Source: Qipengyuania citrea (lineage in GTDB: Bacteria; Pseudomonadota; Alphaproteobacteria; Sphingomonadales; Sphingomonadaceae). Taken from it: a DNA stretch of 64,000 nt. Below, piece after piece: positions 28,299-38,690 of this stretch (positions are counted from its first letter, which is position 1; each line of letters opens with the position of its first letter). The notes below the pieces were generated by a model that did no database searches, was not told the origin of the DNA, and was given only the letters and a program-made list of their open reading frames with translations. The DNA lies in contig NZ_JALJZT010000002.1 in assembly GCF_024171405.1 (NCBI RefSeq), forward strand, positions 992,001 to 1,056,000. The letters run 5' to 3'. The position numbers and the translations under genes are program-made.

Positions 28299-29122
28299 TA
28301 AGGCGGCTTGTGCAGCCCCTTGGGGCTTTCGGTGAAGATCTCGACGCCGTCATCGGTAATGCCGATCGAATGTTCGAACTGCGCCGAGAGCGACTTGTCA
28401 CGCGTCACCGCGGTCCAGCCGTCGCCCAGCACCTTGGCATGCGCGCGCCCGGCATTGATCATCGGTTCGATGGTGAAGAACATGCCCGGCTTCATTTCCG
28501 GCCCCGTCCCGGCGCGCGCCGCATGGATCACCTCCGGCGCATCGTGGAACAGCCGGCCCAGACCGTGGCCGCAAAATTCCTGCACCACGCCATAGCGGAA
28601 CTGGCGCGCATGCGCTTCGATCGCCGCGCCGATATCGCCCAGCCGCGCGCCCGGCTTGCTCGCCGCATCGATCCCCAGCATCAGGCATTCATAGGTCACC
28701 TCGACCAGCCGCTTGGCCTTGATCGAAGGTTCGCCGGCGAAGAACATGCGGCTGGTATCGCCATGCCAGCCGTCGAGCAGCGGGGTCACGTCGATATTGA
28801 CGATGTCGCCGTCCTTCAGCGCCTTGTCGGACGGAATGCCGTGGCAAATCACATGGTTGATCGAGGTGCAGCAGCTGTGTTCATAGCCGCGGTAGCCCAT
28901 CGTCGCGGGCACCGATCCGGCATCGAGCATCATGGTGCGGACATAATCGTCGATCGCGCCGGTGGTTACGCCCGGCTGCACGAAAGTGGTCAGCTCGTCG
29001 AGAATTTCGGCAGCCAGCCGCCCCGCCTTGCGCATGCCCTCGAAACCTTCGGGGCCATGCAGCTTGATCGTGCCGTCGCGATAGACGGTCTCGACCGCCT
29101 CGATTACCTGATATTCAGTCAT
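28295..29122 (-). CDS. map: Type I methionine aminopeptidase
   Basis: Removes the N-terminal methionine from nascent proteins; a two-metal enzyme. The 275-aa product starts MTEYQVIEAVETVYRDG. Metal ligands are seen in order: D in VNIDVTPLLDG, D in WHGDTSR, H in GHGLGRLFHD, E in FFTIEPMI and E in QFEHSIGI. INHVICHGIP contains the conserved catalytic histidine. The N-terminus is slightly longer than in E. coli. The gene is convergent with ccmB, with 4 bp shared. Confidence 0.96.
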   Translation of the reverse strand: MTEYQVIEAVETVYRDGTIKLHGPEGFEGMRKAGRLAAEILDELTTFVQPGVTTGAIDDYVRTMMLDAGSVPATMGYRGYEHSCCTSINHVICHGIPSDKALKDGDIVNIDVTPLLDGWHGDTSRMFFAGEPSIKAKRLVEVTYECLMLGIDAASKPGARLGDIGAAIEAHARQFRYGVVQEFCGHGLGRLFHDAPEVIHAARAGTGPEMKPGMFFTIEPMINAGRAHAKVLGDGWTAVTRDKSLSAQFEHSIGITDDGVEIFTESPKGLHKPPY

Positions 29123-29162
29123 GCGGCCCACATAGGCGCTTTGCGCGGCAATTGCGAGATGC

Positions 29163-29969
29163 CTAGCGGCTCACGCTGAAAGCCCTGGCATGCGCGGGCT
29201 TCACTGCATCGACGACCGAGGCGGTGACGGGGAAATCAAGCTCGTAATCGCCCTCGGCATAGGCGCCCGCGACATAGGGGCCGAAATACACCGTGATCCG
29301 GTCGAAGGTCTTGCCGTTGGACGACCCGACCAGCACGCTGGCCTCGTCGAGCCCGGGGCATTTGTCGAACATGTCGTCGCTGCCCTCCTCGATCTCCATG
29401 CCGCGCCGTTCTTCGCGCGCGGTGTTGAGCGTGTCGCACAATCGGTTGCCCAGCGCCTGTTCGAGCGCGACGGGCGAGTTGAACAGGTCGATCCCCTTCA
29501 TCGCCGCGCCCGCTTCGCGGTCCCAGACCAGCGATTGCATGCCGTACATGCCATGCGCCCCGCCCGAATAGGTCGCCAGATGCCCTGACAGGCTCAGGTA
29601 ACCGGGCAGATCCGCCACCACTTGCCATTCCTCGCTGGCGCTGTGCTGGCGCGGCGTCCACTCGCTCCCCTGCGACGAGTTCCAGTCCTCGTCGGCTTCC
29701 TGCTCGAGTTCGGCGCGCATCGCGTCGGCCTTCTGCCCGAGAAACGCCGCCAGCGCCGGTTCGGCGGCGACTTGGGCGGGCCAGGAATAGGCGAACTGGT
29801 ACCGCTCGGTTTCCTGCTCGACCGCATAAGCTTCTGCCGCCGGCGCAGCGGTGGCCGCGGCACTTGCGGTCGCACGCTCGCTGACTCCCGCCTTGTCGGC
29901 ATACTCGGCGCTGTCGGAACAGGCCGCACTCGACAGCGCGAGGGAAATCAGGAACAGGGGCGCACGCAT
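29163..29969 (-). CDS. DUF3298-type lipoprotein
   Basis: A 268-aa lipoprotein starting MRAPLFLISLALSSAACSD; the lipobox cysteine is at about 17, and AAAGGAAA lies 7 bases before this ATG, so I reject longer starts. After an alanine-rich linker comes a DUF4163/DUF3298-like part as in RsiV-type proteins: YQFAYSWPAQV, LSGHLATYSGGAHGMYGM, then DRITVYFGPYVAGAYAEGD. Such domains can bind lysozyme in RsiV of Bacillus, but function in Proteobacteria is unknown. Divergent from the aminopeptidase gene, 46 bp apart. Confidence 0.8.
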   Translation of the reverse strand: MRAPLFLISLALSSAACSDSAEYADKAGVSERATASAAATAAPAAEAYAVEQETERYQFAYSWPAQVAAEPALAAFLGQKADAMRAELEQEADEDWNSSQGSEWTPRQHSASEEWQVVADLPGYLSLSGHLATYSGGAHGMYGMQSLVWDREAGAAMKGIDLFNSPVALEQALGNRLCDTLNTAREERRGMEIEEGSDDMFDKCPGLDEASVLVGSSNGKTFDRITVYFGPYVAGAYAEGDYELDFPVTASVVDAVKPAHARAFSVSR

Positions 29970-30015
29970 CGCGGTTTCCTTTGCGAAAGACGAATTCATT
30001 AGAGGCACCTCCGAT

Positions 30016-31404
30016 ATGGCCGACAAACAGCCACTGATCCAGCCCGACCGCGGGCAGGATGCGATTTCCATTCACCTCGTCAACCGCGACGGCCTGGGCG
30101 ACTGGCTCAAGCAGCTTTCGACCAGCCAGCGGGCCGCGCTCGAGGCGCAGAAATTCGACGGCGGCGGCTACCAGACCGCGATCGTGCCCGACGGTGATAG
30201 CTGGTTCGCTGTGGGCGGCGTGGCCGATCCCGAAAACCTCTCGAGCTGGTGCATGGCGAAGCTGGCAGAGAGCCTGCCTGCGGGCACCTATCGCCGCGCG
30301 AAGGGCGCACCCGGTCCCGCGGTACACGGCTGGCAGACCGCGCAATATGTCTTCGACCGCTACAAGCGGCCCGAACGCCCGGTCGGCCCGCGGGTGCTGC
30401 TGACACAGGATGTCGGCGCGATCGACGGCGCAATCGCCGAGGCGCAGGCCGTGTGCCTCGTCCGCGATCTCGTCAATACGCCTGCCGAGGATATGGGCCC
30501 CGCCGCGCTGGAAGAGCAGTGCGAGACGCTCGCCAAGCAGCATTCGGCCACGCTCAAGGTGACCATGGGCGATACGCTGGAGCAGGAATATCCGATGATC
30601 CACGCGGTCGGCCGCGCCGCCGCGCGCCATCATGCCCCGCGGCTGCTGCATCTGACCTGGGGCAAGGAAGGCGACCCGGTCCTTGCCATCGTCGGCAAGG
30701 GCGTCTGCTTCGACAGCGGCGGGCTCGATGTGAAAAGCTCGACCGGCATGCTGTTGATGAAGAAGGACATGGGCGGCGCGGCGCATGCGATTGCGCTGGC
30801 CGGCCTGGTCATGGGCAGCGGGCTGCCGGTACGGCTGCACCTGCTGGTCCCTGCGGTCGAGAACGCGATCAGCAGCAACAGCTTCCGCCCCGGCGACGTG
30901 CTGCGCTCGCGCAAGGGTCTGAGCGTCGAAATCGGCAATACCGATGCCGAGGGCCGGCTGGTGCTTGGCGATGCGCTTCAGCGCGCCAGCGAGGAAGGGC
31001 CCGCGCTGATCCTCGACTTCGCCACGCTGACCGGTGCCGCCCGCGTCGCGCTCGGCCCCGATTACCCCGCGCTGATGGCCCGCGAGGACGCGACCGCCGC
31101 GGCGCTGATCGACGCCGGCCGCGCGCATGACGACGAGCCGTGGCGCCTGCCGCTGCCCGATGCCTATCGCGAATGGCTCAATTCGGACATCGCCGATACC
31201 AACAACGCGCATGGCAATGCCTTTGCCGGGGCGAGTGTCGCGGGCCTGTTCCTCGACAAGTTCGTCGGCGACGGCATCGACTGGGCGCATTTCGATACCT
31301 TCGCCTGGCGCCCGCAGGCCAAGCCGGGCCGTCCCAAGGGCGGCGATGCCTATGGCCTGCGCGCTGCATGGCACATGCTGAAGGGCCGTTTCGGTGGAGC
31401 CTGA
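30016..31404 (+). CDS. M17 leucyl aminopeptidase family protein
   Basis: A cytosolic two-zinc aminopeptidase, 462 aa, from MADKQPLIQPDRGQD. The metal and catalytic motifs of the C-terminal domain are intact: VGKGVCFDSGGLDVKSSTGM, then KKDMGGAA, and the signature NTDAEGRLVLGDAL. The N-terminal macro-like domain is short, as in PepB-like alphaproteobacterial members. The end (AWRPQAKPGRPKGGDAYGLRAAW) is typical. Substrate preference cannot be predicted. Confidence 0.93.
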   Translation: MADKQPLIQPDRGQDAISIHLVNRDGLGDWLKQLSTSQRAALEAQKFDGGGYQTAIVPDGDSWFAVGGVADPENLSSWCMAKLAESLPAGTYRRAKGAPGPAVHGWQTAQYVFDRYKRPERPVGPRVLLTQDVGAIDGAIAEAQAVCLVRDLVNTPAEDMGPAALEEQCETLAKQHSATLKVTMGDTLEQEYPMIHAVGRAAARHHAPRLLHLTWGKEGDPVLAIVGKGVCFDSGGLDVKSSTGMLLMKKDMGGAAHAIALAGLVMGSGLPVRLHLLVPAVENAISSNSFRPGDVLRSRKGLSVEIGNTDAEGRLVLGDALQRASEEGPALILDFATLTGAARVALGPDYPALMAREDATAAALIDAGRAHDDEPWRLPLPDAYREWLNSDIADTNNAHGNAFAGASVAGLFLDKFVGDGIDWAHFDTFAWRPQAKPGRPKGGDAYGLRAAWHMLKGRFGGA

Positions 31405-31479
31405 GGCCCCGCCGTCTTGCGGGAAAGCGCGCGCGGGGTTAAGCGCCCGCAACGTTCACAACCGGATTTTGCACACAGC

Positions 31480-31823
31480 GTGACTGCCCCTGCCCGTTAC
31501 TCCCTCCCCGAAGGTATCGTCGGACTGAAGGGCCCGGTCGACAAGCCCGCCCCCGGAACGCTGCCGCTGCGCGGCGATCTGGCGCATGTCGCATTGGCGG
31601 ATCGGTATCTCGCCGCGCACTATGTGATCCCGCATGTGCGGACCATCGGCAGCGCGCCTGCCACGCTCAAGCTGACCATGCGCGACGATGCCGACGACGG
31701 CGCGACCCTCGCTGCCGGTGAGGAGATCGAACTGCTCGACTGCGCGGGCGATTGGGCATGGATCGCCTGCGGTCCCGAGGGGCCGAGCGGCTATGTCCGG
31801 CTTGGCATGCTCGCGCCCGGCCA

Positions 31824-31827
<4 letters not shown>
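31480..31827 (+). CDS. SH3 domain-containing protein
   Basis: About 115 aa if started at the GTG giving VTAPARYSLPEG; no strong ribosome site is visible and an upstream start (31417) is possible but adds a poor-quality stretch. The last 75 residues (LKLTMRDDADDGATLAAGEEIELLDCAGDWAWIAC...GYVRLGML) look like a bacterial SH3 domain. There is no signal peptide. The stop overlaps the argC start (GTGA), so it is translated with argC, an odd pairing with no known functional link. Confidence 0.75.
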
Positions 31828-33271
<1,444 letters not shown>

Positions 33272-33277
33272 ATAATC

Positions 33278-33292
33278 GCGGGATCAACCCGC
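33278..33292 (+). other. Intercistronic hairpin between glnB and glnA
   Basis: GCGGG and CCCGC form a 5-bp stem with loop ATCAA just after the glnB stop. It may tune relative glnB and glnA mRNA levels. Confidence 0.3.
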
Positions 33293-33326
33293 TCCAGCAG
33301 TTCCAGTTCAAACGGAGGCAATACCA

Positions 33327-34736
33327 ATGGCAAGTGCAAGCGACGTCCTGAAACAGATCAAGGACGAAGGCATCGAGTGGGTCGACCTGCGGTTCACCGA
33401 CCCCAAGGGCAAGTGGCAGCATTTGACCATGGTCGCGGGCGTGCTCGGCGAAGACGAACTGGAAGACGGGCTGATGTTCGACGGCTCGTCGATCGCCGGC
33501 TGGAAGGTCATCAATGAAAGCGACATGATCCTCAAGCCCGACCTCGAGCGGGTCTATGTCGATCCCTTCAGCGCCGAACCGATGCTGATCGTCTTCTGCG
33601 ACATCGTCGAGCCCTCGACCGGCGAATGGTATGCGCGCGACCCGCGCTCCACCGCCAAGCGCGCCGAAGCCTATCTCAAATCGACCGGCGTCGGCGACAC
33701 GATCTATGTCGGCCCCGAAGCCGAATTCTTCATGTTCGATGATGTCCGTTTCGAAGACGGCTATGCCGGATCGGGCTTCACCCTCGACGATGTCGAACTG
33801 CCGACCAACAGCGGCCGCGAATATGAAAGCGGCAACCTCGCCCACCGGCCGCGCGCCAAGGGCGGCTATTTCCCCGTCGCCCCGGTCGACAGCGCCGTCG
33901 ACATCCGCGGCGAAATGGTTTCGACCATGATCGAAATGGGCCTGCCCTGCGACAAGCACCATCACGAAGTGGCCGCCGCGCAGCACGAGCTCGGCCTGAC
34001 CTTCGGCACGCTGGTCGAAACCGCCGACAACATGCAGATCTACAAATATGTCGTGCACCAGGTCGCGCATATCTACGGCAAGACCGCGACCTTCATGCCC
34101 AAGCCGATCAAGGACGACAACGGCTCGGGCATGCACACGCATATGTCGATCTGGGAGGAAGGCAAGCCGACCTTCGCCGGCAACCAGTATGGCGGGCTGA
34201 GCGAGAATTGCCTCTATTACATCGGCGGGGTCATCAAGCACGCCAAGGCACTCAACGCCTTCACCAACCCGACCACCAACAGCTACAAGCGTCTGGTGCC
34301 GGGCTTCGAGGCGCCCGTGCTGCTCGCCTATTCGGCACGTAACCGCTCGGCCTCGTGCCGCATTCCCTATGGTGCGGGCGACAAGGCCAAGCGCGTCGAG
34401 TTCCGCTTCCCCGATGCGATGGCCAACCCCTATCTCGCCTATGCCGCGCTGCTGATGGCCGGTCTCGACGGGATCACCAACAAGATCCATCCGGGCGAAG
34501 CGATGGACAAGAACCTCTACGATCTGCCGCCCGCCGAACTGGCCGACGTGCCGACCGTCTGCGGCAGCCTGCGCGAAGCGCTCGAGGCGCTGATGGCCGA
34601 CCACGAGTTCCTGCTCAAGGGCGACGTCTTCACCAAGGACCAGATCGAAGCCTATTGCGAGTTGAAATGGGAAGAAGTCCTGCGTGTCGAAACCACGCCC
34701 TGCGCGGCCGAATTCGACATGTACTATAGCTCGTGA
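33327..34736 (+). CDS. glnA: Glutamine synthetase type I
   Basis: A dodecameric enzyme that makes glutamine from glutamate, ammonia and ATP. The 469-aa product has an ATG with ACGGAGG eight bases upstream. Family motifs seen: [21 protein letters not shown], the ATP-binding [16 protein letters not shown] and NRSASCRIP. The adenylylation site is around Y398 in [10 protein letters not shown], so activity is probably controlled by GlnE as well as by expression. A strong terminator follows. Confidence 0.98.
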   Translation: MASASDVLKQIKDEGIEWVDLRFTDPKGKWQHLTMVAGVLGEDELEDGLMFDGSSIAGWKVINESDMILKPDLERVYVDPFSAEPMLIVFCDIVEPSTGEWYARDPRSTAKRAEAYLKSTGVGDTIYVGPEAEFFMFDDVRFEDGYAGSGFTLDDVELPTNSGREYESGNLAHRPRAKGGYFPVAPVDSAVDIRGEMVSTMIEMGLPCDKHHHEVAAAQHELGLTFGTLVETADNMQIYKYVVHQVAHIYGKTATFMPKPIKDDNGSGMHTHMSIWEEGKPTFAGNQYGGLSENCLYYIGGVIKHAKALNAFTNPTTNSYKRLVPGFEAPVLLAYSARNRSASCRIPYGAGDKAKRVEFRFPDAMANPYLAYAALLMAGLDGITNKIHPGEAMDKNLYDLPPAELADVPTVCGSLREALEALMADHEFLLKGDVFTKDQIEAYCELKWEEVLRVETTPCAAEFDMYYSS

Positions 34737-34772
34737 TCCGATTCCGCCGGTAACGGCAGAATGATTTTGACT

Positions 34773-34806
34773 GGGCGGCTGGAGCGATCCGGCCGCCCTT
34801 GTCTTT
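34773..34806 (+). terminator. Terminator after glnA
   Basis: GGGCGGCTGG pairs with CCGGCCGCCC (one G-T pair) around AGCGAT, followed by TTGTCTTT. It ends the glnBA operon. The remaining ~160 bp to the autotransporter gene is comparatively AT-rich around 34807-34860 and probably contains its promoter, but no clear boxes are visible. Confidence 0.85.
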
Positions 34807-34967
34807 GAACTAAATCAAAAAGTGCGTCCCTTAAGCAACAATAAACCATAAAACATGACGGGAGGGGAGCGCAAAGCCCTTCCCTTTTCGTCCCCCCCGG
34901 TTCTAGAACATTCGCATTGCGCGGCTTGGGCGCGCCTTAACGAATATTTCCTGGAGGGACACTCGGA

Positions 34968-37900
34968 ATGAAATCCACGTTCAATCGCACCGGAAGCCGC
35001 CTTTTGGCTGGCGCCGCAACCATCGCCTTGTCGACAGTCGCGCTGAGCACGCCGGCTCACGCCATCGTCCCCAACGACAATTATACGCCCGACGATATCG
35101 TCGATAACGACGAAGACTTCAGCGGCGTTGGCATGTTCTTCCGCAACGACGGCTTCGTCTGCTCGGGTACGCTGATCAATCCGCGGACGGTGCTGTTCGC
35201 CGCGCACTGCGTTAACGATGTGGCCGAAACAGATTTTCGCGACGATGCGCTCCGGGCGGCGTGGTCATTCAACGTCAATGCGCTGCCGGGCTTCCAGAAC
35301 TGGATCGGCAACGCCTTCACAAGCAATCCCGATCTCGCAGTCTTCGACGTCAACCGTATCTATTACGATCCGAGGTCGGTCGCGCGTCCCGACGGCCAAG
35401 GCTTCCTAGAAGGTGATATCGCCCTCGCCAGCCTCGACACGCCAGCAGCCGACCTGCCGACCTGGTCGCTGCTGTTCTCGCCCTTGCCGACGCCCGAGGA
35501 AATCGACGACACCGATGGCACTGGCTATCACGTCAACATCACCGGCTACGGCCGCACCGGCTCGGGAACCGCGGGCGACAATCTCGGCATCGACTGGCGC
35601 CGCAAATCGGCCGAAAACATGCTCGGCTCGCTGACCTCGTTCGACGACCGCAACACTTTCCTGTTCGGCGCGGCCTTCGGCGATCTGCCGCAGGTCCTCT
35701 ACCGGCTCGACTTCGACGATCCCAACAAGACCAATCCGTTCGACTTCAACCTCTACAAGGATGAACCGCGCGAACGCGAAGGCACGACCGCAGGCGGCGA
35801 CTCGGGTGGCCCGCTGATCCTCGATGCCGCGAACAACACGCTGAGCGACGAAGACCTCGTCATCGCGGTGCTGTCGGGTGGTTCGCGCTTCTTCGGCCCG
35901 CAGGTCTTCTCCAGCTACGGCACCGAAAGCTTCTACCAGCCGCTTTACCTGTTCTGGGATTATATCGTCGCCACCAACCCCTATCGCTATGTCTCGGCGG
36001 TCGAAGGGGACGGCAATTGGGAAAATGCCGATCACTGGGTCACCACGCTTGATCCCGTCTACCGCATTATCGACGAGAACGGCGATGTGGTGAACGGCCT
36101 GCCGACCACGCCGGGCAACGGCGTCACCGGCGATGCGCCGCAATTCGGCGAAGTCTGCTTCGATCCCGAAGGCGACAACCCGGGCGACGGCTGCGAAGAC
36201 TTGTCCACCGGCGATCCCACCCCGCCCGCGCGCACCGCCGACGGTACGGTCAATTCGGGAATCGGTGAAGCCGATGGCGACATGCTGGATGCGCTGGGCG
36301 GCGGGGAAACCCAGGCCTCGCCCGAAGCTGCGGGTGGCCGCGGCGCGCTGGCGCGCAACGGGCTGATCAATGCCAATGAAGCACAGAACGGCGCTCCCGA
36401 ATTCGCCGAGGAAAACCCGCATGCCAGCGATGGCGGCAGCCCCGAATTCTCGGACGATGCGCTGCCCGATCCCACGCTCGACAACGGCCTGCCCGGGGCG
36501 ACCGATTTCGTCCCCGACAACATCGATCCGGTCGTAAGCGCGGATGCTGCGGTCAATGTCGACCCGCGCTATTTCGATGTGACGCTGGCCAACGCGGGCA
36601 CCACCACGCTGAGCAGCGACGTCACCATCGACCGGCTCACCGTACGGAGCACTGCGGGGCTCAACATTACCGCAGACGCCAGCCTGACCTCGCTGATCGA
36701 CGTCACCCAGTTCGGCGGCACGATCACCGTTGATGGCGGCCTTACCTCGGTTGGCGACTACACCCTCTTCGGCGGCGCGCTGCAGGGCGGCGGGACGATT
36801 ACCGCGCCCTTCGTGACGGCCTTCATGGGCGCAATCTCTCCTGGGAGGATTGGGACCATCGATACGCTGACTATCGATGGATCGCTGATCATGACTACGG
36901 CGTCGACGCTGATGATCGACATCGGACCGAATGGCACTTCCGACCTCGTCGCAGTCACAGGAGAGGCGGCGTTTGGCGCCCCGGCTGACCCTGACGCGGA
37001 GGAAGACGAAGAACCGACCGGTCCCATCGTGGCTGTTGGTGCAGGGATACTCGGCCAAGTTAACGGCCTTGGCCAAGTCTATACGATCGTGACTGCTGAG
37101 GGGGGCGTGATCGGGGAATTCGTACCCGACGATATTTCGCCGATCCTTCGCCAGTCGTTCACCTACACCGACAACGCCGTGCTGATGGAAATCCTCGCGG
37201 CCAGCTATCGTACGGCGGTAACAGCGAATCCGGTGCAGCGCAGCTATGCCCGGCTCTTCGACCAGAACCGTGGCAACGCCGCGCTGGCCGAGCTCTACCA
37301 GCTCGATTTCGCAGATGCGGCGACGATCCAGTCGACCTTCGACGGGCTGGCTCCGGTGGCCGAAACCGCGGTCCAGCAATTGGCGACGCAGTCCTTCCAC
37401 AACCTCCAGTCGTTCAATGCTTCGCGCCTGCGCGAATCGGATCTCGCCAGTTCGGGCGGGACGATCGCCACGCTCGGCAGCCCGATCCAGACCGCCCAGA
37501 TGTCGGTCTCGCGCGGAAGCCAGCCGATCACGGCGGGTGCGCTCGGGCTCGACCAGAGTGACGAGCCGACGCGGGTACAGGAAGGCGCCATCCGCGAGGA
37601 TATGGCGATCTACATCGCCGGCGGCCTGCTCCGGGGCAGCGGGGCATCGATGCCCGGCTACACCCAGAGCGATACCGACGTCGATGGCTACTTCTTCGGC
37701 GGCGGGATCGAGTACTTCCCCAGCGAACGGTCGATGATCGGCCTGTCGGGCTTCTACTCGGACCTCGAGGCGGATGTGGCGCTCAACCAGCAGGCCGATG
37801 CGAAAGCGCTGGCGGTGTCGCTCTATGGCAGCGCCAAGACCGTCGACGGCTTCGTCGTCGATGGCCAGGTCAGCCTGATCGATCTCGATATCGATACCGA

Positions 37901-38420
37901 GCGGACCGTGTCGTTCCTCGGTGGTTCGCAGACGCTGACCAGCGAAAGCAGCAACCGCGGCTTTGCCGCCGCACTGGGCCTGGCCTACGATTTCGAAGGC
38001 CCGCTGGGCACGATCTCGCCGGGCATCGAACTTCGCTACGTCGATCATTCCTTCGATCCGGTGAGCGAAACGGGCGGTTCGCTGGCCCTGACGATCAACC
38101 GCGAGGACGTGGAAAGCCTGCAGGGCCGTATCGGGCTCGATTACCAGAGCGCGGGTGGCCCGATCCAGATCGATGCCAATATCGACTTCGTGCATGAGTA
38201 TGAGGACGGACCCTCGGTCTTTACGGCGCAGTTCGCCAGCGGGACCGGACCGGCCGTTCCATTCCTTCTTGCCGACCAGGCCAAGGACTGGGGCGAAGCA
38301 GGCTTCTCGCTGCAATATGTCAGCGGGGGCGCACAGTTCGGCGTCGGCTTCGACACCACGATCGGACGCGACAACGCCGATGCGCAAACCTACCGCGCGA
38401 TGGCGAGCTTCAAGTTCTAA
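34968..38420 (+). CDS. Autotransporter with trypsin-like (S1) serine protease passenger
   Basis: A type Va secreted protease of 1150 aa. Signal peptide 1-32 ends STPAHA. An S1 domain at about 45-340 has the triad H80 (FAAHC), D150 (EGDIALA) and S279 (GGDSGGPL). An acidic, low-complexity segment follows at about 390-530 (PEGDNPGDGCED), then a beta-helix-like region with autotransporter-associated repeats at about 540-730 (LTVRSTAGLNITADASL) and a beta-barrel at about 860-1150 ending in phenylalanine (MASFKF). The substrate is unknown. CTGGAGGG lies before the ATG. It is flanked by terminators, so it is a stand-alone transcription unit. Confidence 0.92.
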   Translation: MKSTFNRTGSRLLAGAATIALSTVALSTPAHAIVPNDNYTPDDIVDNDEDFSGVGMFFRNDGFVCSGTLINPRTVLFAAHCVNDVAETDFRDDALRAAWSFNVNALPGFQNWIGNAFTSNPDLAVFDVNRIYYDPRSVARPDGQGFLEGDIALASLDTPAADLPTWSLLFSPLPTPEEIDDTDGTGYHVNITGYGRTGSGTAGDNLGIDWRRKSAENMLGSLTSFDDRNTFLFGAAFGDLPQVLYRLDFDDPNKTNPFDFNLYKDEPREREGTTAGGDSGGPLILDAANNTLSDEDLVIAVLSGGSRFFGPQVFSSYGTESFYQPLYLFWDYIVATNPYRYVSAVEGDGNWENADHWVTTLDPVYRIIDENGDVVNGLPTTPGNGVTGDAPQFGEVCFDPEGDNPGDGCEDLSTGDPTPPARTADGTVNSGIGEADGDMLDALGGGETQASPEAAGGRGALARNGLINANEAQNGAPEFAEENPHASDGGSPEFSDDALPDPTLDNGLPGATDFVPDNIDPVVSADAAVNVDPRYFDVTLANAGTTTLSSDVTIDRLTVRSTAGLNITADASLTSLIDVTQFGGTITVDGGLTSVGDYTLFGGALQGGGTITAPFVTAFMGAISPGRIGTIDTLTIDGSLIMTTASTLMIDIGPNGTSDLVAVTGEAAFGAPADPDAEEDEEPTGPIVAVGAGILGQVNGLGQVYTIVTAEGGVIGEFVPDDISPILRQSFTYTDNAVLMEILAASYRTAVTANPVQRSYARLFDQNRGNAALAELYQLDFADAATIQSTFDGLAPVAETAVQQLATQSFHNLQSFNASRLRESDLASSGGTIATLGSPIQTAQMSVSRGSQPITAGALGLDQSDEPTRVQEGAIREDMAIYIAGGLLRGSGASMPGYTQSDTDVDGYFFGGGIEYFPSERSMIGLSGFYSDLEADVALNQQADAKALAVSLYGSAKTVDGFVVDGQVSLIDLDIDTERTVSFLGGSQTLTSESSNRGFAAALGLAYDFEGPLGTISPGIELRYVDHSFDPVSETGGSLALTINREDVESLQGRIGLDYQSAGGPIQIDANIDFVHEYEDGPSVFTAQFASGTGPAVPFLLADQAKDWGEAGFSLQYVSGGAQFGVGFDTTIGRDNADAQTYRAMASFKF

Positions 38421-38450
38421 GCGAAGCCGGACTTTCAGTTCCGACAAGAT

Positions 38451-38484
38451 GGGCCGTCCGGGAAACCGGGCGGCCCTTCTCTTT
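38451..38484 (+). terminator. Terminator after the autotransporter gene
   Basis: GGGCCGTCCGG pairs with CCGGGCGGCCC (one G-T pair) around a GAAA tetraloop, followed by TTCTCTTT. Confidence 0.88.
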
Positions 38485-38499
38485 GGATGAAAGCGTTTT

Positions 38500-38532
38500 C
38501 CTACTCCGTCCGCTTGTGCCTACTCGGTCGGC
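38500..38532. repeat. Short direct repeat upstream of the lysozyme region
   Basis: CCTACTCCGTCCGC and CCTACTCGGTCGGC occur 19 bp apart, 12 of 14 bases identical, just upstream of the ribosome site of the small frame at 38556. They could be a regulator site or the trace of a local duplication. Confidence 0.4.
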
Positions 38533-38555
38533 CTCATTCATCATGGAGGCCGTAG

Positions 38556-38690
38556 ATGAACCGCAAACCGCTATTCGATGCCATCCGCAAGCTTCTGGGC
38601 CGCGGATTCCGGCCAGCCGAGGTAGAAGCGCTGGACAAGGCGATCGATACCGTCGCCGGACGCGCTCAAAGGGAGGGGCACGCAGCATGG
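38556..38690 (+). pseudogene. Probable N-terminal part of the lysozyme, out of frame
   Basis: From an ATG with GGAGG 8 bases upstream, this frame encodes MNRKPLFDAIRKLLGRGF then PAEVEALDKAIDTVAG, a convincing helical segment. After about residue 38 the frame becomes non-protein-like, while the adjoining lysozyme runs in the -1 frame from 38687. As I recall, sphingomonad GH24 lysozymes often carry such an N-terminal helical extension in one chain, so a single-base indel near the G-rich stretch 38668-38678 (true or sequencing error) would explain this. Alternatively it is a separately translated short peptide. The end given is approximate; the open frame itself runs on to 39176 antiphase to lysozyme. 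Confidence 0.5.

Noticed and set aside
29236-31452. A 738-codon minus-strand open frame across the aminopeptidase gene
   Set aside because: It mixes the antisense of the M17 gene with an out-of-frame reading of the DUF3298 lipoprotein; no start signal or domain.
35406-38447. A 1013-codon open frame antisense to the autotransporter gene
   Set aside because: Composition is rich in arginine, aspartate and histidine, as expected from the reverse of GC-rich codons. It has no recognisable domain, while the plus strand gene has a full signal peptide, triad and barrel.
38660-38690. Programmed -1 frameshift joining the two lysozyme frames
   Set aside because: No heptamer of the X-XXY-YYZ type in the right frame and no downstream structure was found; the second start has its own strong ribosome site.
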